Assembly: GCF_003991425.1 (NCBI RefSeq)
Contig: NZ_CP034346.1
Location: forward strand, 781,501-845,500
Length of the DNA: 64,000 nt
Direction: 5' to 3'
Source: Paenibacillus lutimineralis
GTDB lineage: Bacteria; Bacillota; Bacilli; Paenibacillales; Paenibacillaceae
A program made the translations under genes and the position numbers. Each line of letters opens with the position of its first letter. The stretch's first letter is position 1. A model generated the notes under the pieces. It was not told the DNA's origin and ran no database searches. It worked only from the letters and a program-made list of their open reading frames with translations. Shown one piece after another: positions 63,458 to 64,000 of the stretch.

Positions 63458-64000
63458 ATGATGGAGAACGAGAATCGGAGGTTTTTAGAGAAGTACTTTC
63501 CGGTGGCCTCCTTCATTGCGGCAATCATTGGACCTAAATGCGAGGTTGTCGTACATGATATTAGCGATCCTGAGCACTCTATTATCTTTATTGAGAACGG
63601 ATACATCAGCGGTCGCAAGGTGGGGGACGCTTCTACCGACCTCGTATTGAAAATTCTTAAATCCGAAGCGTATCACGAGGAACAATTTATCGCTAACTAT
63701 AAAGCCTCGGGCAAATTTGGACAGAGCTTCCGCTCGTCGACCTACTTTATTAAGAATGACAGCAATGAACTGGTTGGTCTTTTATGCTTGAATATCGATG
63801 TTACCCATATGGAAGTAGCCGCCGAATGGGTTCAGCATATTTTGCAGGGAGGGCCTAATCCCTATATAACGCCCCCGGCGGATGAAGCGCCGAAGGAAGA
63901 GAAGCAGGCGACAGAATATTTGCAAGGCAATGCGGATGATCTGTTGCAGCACATGATCTTATCCGTAGTTGGCAAAATTACGATACCGCCGGACCGCTTG
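63458..64000 (+). CDS. YheO-like PAS-domain regulator, 5' part (runs off the window)
   Basis: 181 codons open to the edge. The N-terminal YheO/PAS-like domain (about residues 8-125) has F-I-A-A-I-I-G-P-K-C-E-V-V-V-H-D, I-I-F-I-E-N-G-Y-I-S-G-R and L-V-G-L-L-C-L-N-I-D. A DNA-binding helix-turn-helix is expected beyond the edge. ATG 63458 or 63461 with AAGGAG upstream. The following Pro/Glu-rich linker (about 133-155) is longer than usual for the family. Confidence 0.85.
   Translation, partial: MMENENRRFLEKYFPVASFIAAIIGPKCEVVVHDISDPEHSIIFIENGYISGRKVGDASTDLVLKILKSEAYHEEQFIANYKASGKFGQSFRSSTYFIKNDSNELVGLLCLNIDVTHMEVAAEWVQHILQGGPNPYITPPADEAPKEEKQATEYLQGNADDLLQHMILSVVGKITIPPDRL

Overview
The window looks like a chromosome segment of a Gram-positive, low/mid-GC spore-former of the Paenibacillus type. 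This is an inference from gene content and style: frequent TTG and GTG starts with strong GGAGG ribosome sites, lipoprotein lipoboxes, an LtaS-family enzyme, a caa3-type cytochrome oxidase operon, a YhcEFGHI-like ABC operon, an xpt-pbuX pair behind a guanine riboswitch, and many intrinsic terminators. No rRNA, tRNA, CRISPR array, transposase or prophage gene was seen.

Layout. 1-3.9 kb, minus strand: what I read as the core of a flavin-based extracellular electron transfer (EET) locus. It has a PplA-like lipoprotein with two FMN-binding domains, a type II NADH dehydrogenase with an extra membrane domain (Ndh2), a small protein weakly like heptaprenyl diphosphate synthase component 1, and the first codons of another gene. 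The pplA upstream region has several CRP/FNR-type half-sites. 4-8.6 kb: K+/H+ antiporter, HD-GYP phosphodiesterase, PAP2 phosphatase, RidA. 8.7-15.2 kb: SNF2 helicase with a SWIM zinc-finger partner (YwqA/YwqB type), small alarmone synthetase RelP, a zinc-ribbon protein and an unknown 102-aa protein. 15.4-17.9 kb: guanine riboswitch, xpt, pbuX. 18-21.3 kb: DUF4870 protein, MGDG-synthase-type glycosyltransferase, small orphan, methionine aminopeptidase. 21.4-27.2 kb: coxB-ctaDEF, ctaG and a DUF420 protein, with a perfect cre box upstream. 27.3-32.2 kb: a yqjZ-like gene behind an SOS-type box, then the yhcEFGHI-like operon behind a palindromic operator.

32.3-43.4 kb: TraB/GumN protein, two tandem DUF3829 lipoproteins with a small membrane protein, DUF4091 protein, LMW protein tyrosine phosphatase, phosphodiester glycosidase, DegV, AraC regulator and divergent MATE exporter. 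43.4-44.35 kb: about 0.9 kb of non-coding DNA made of direct, tandem and inverted repeats. 44.4-48.2 kb: fruR-fruK-fruA behind a 10-bp-periodic operator. 48.3-54.8 kb: YfcE phosphodiesterase, a DeoR regulator divergent from rhaD, LTA synthase, free-methionine-sulfoxide reductase and an alpha/beta hydrolase. 55-59.8 kb: NAD-dependent epimerase-like protein behind an FNR-type box and a tet-like palindrome, GNAT acetyltransferase, and a YkoC/E/D-type ECF transporter whose S-component gene has its own operator-covered promoter. 59.9-64 kb: DHA2 exporter, two small genes, MarR regulator, a truncated MFS gene and the 5' part of a YheO-type regulator.

The most unusual features are the dispersed non-coding repeat family ending in GTTCAAAAAG (seven copies or remnants, all intergenic), the repeat block at 43.4-44.35 kb, and the EET-type locus with its CRP/FNR-type sites.
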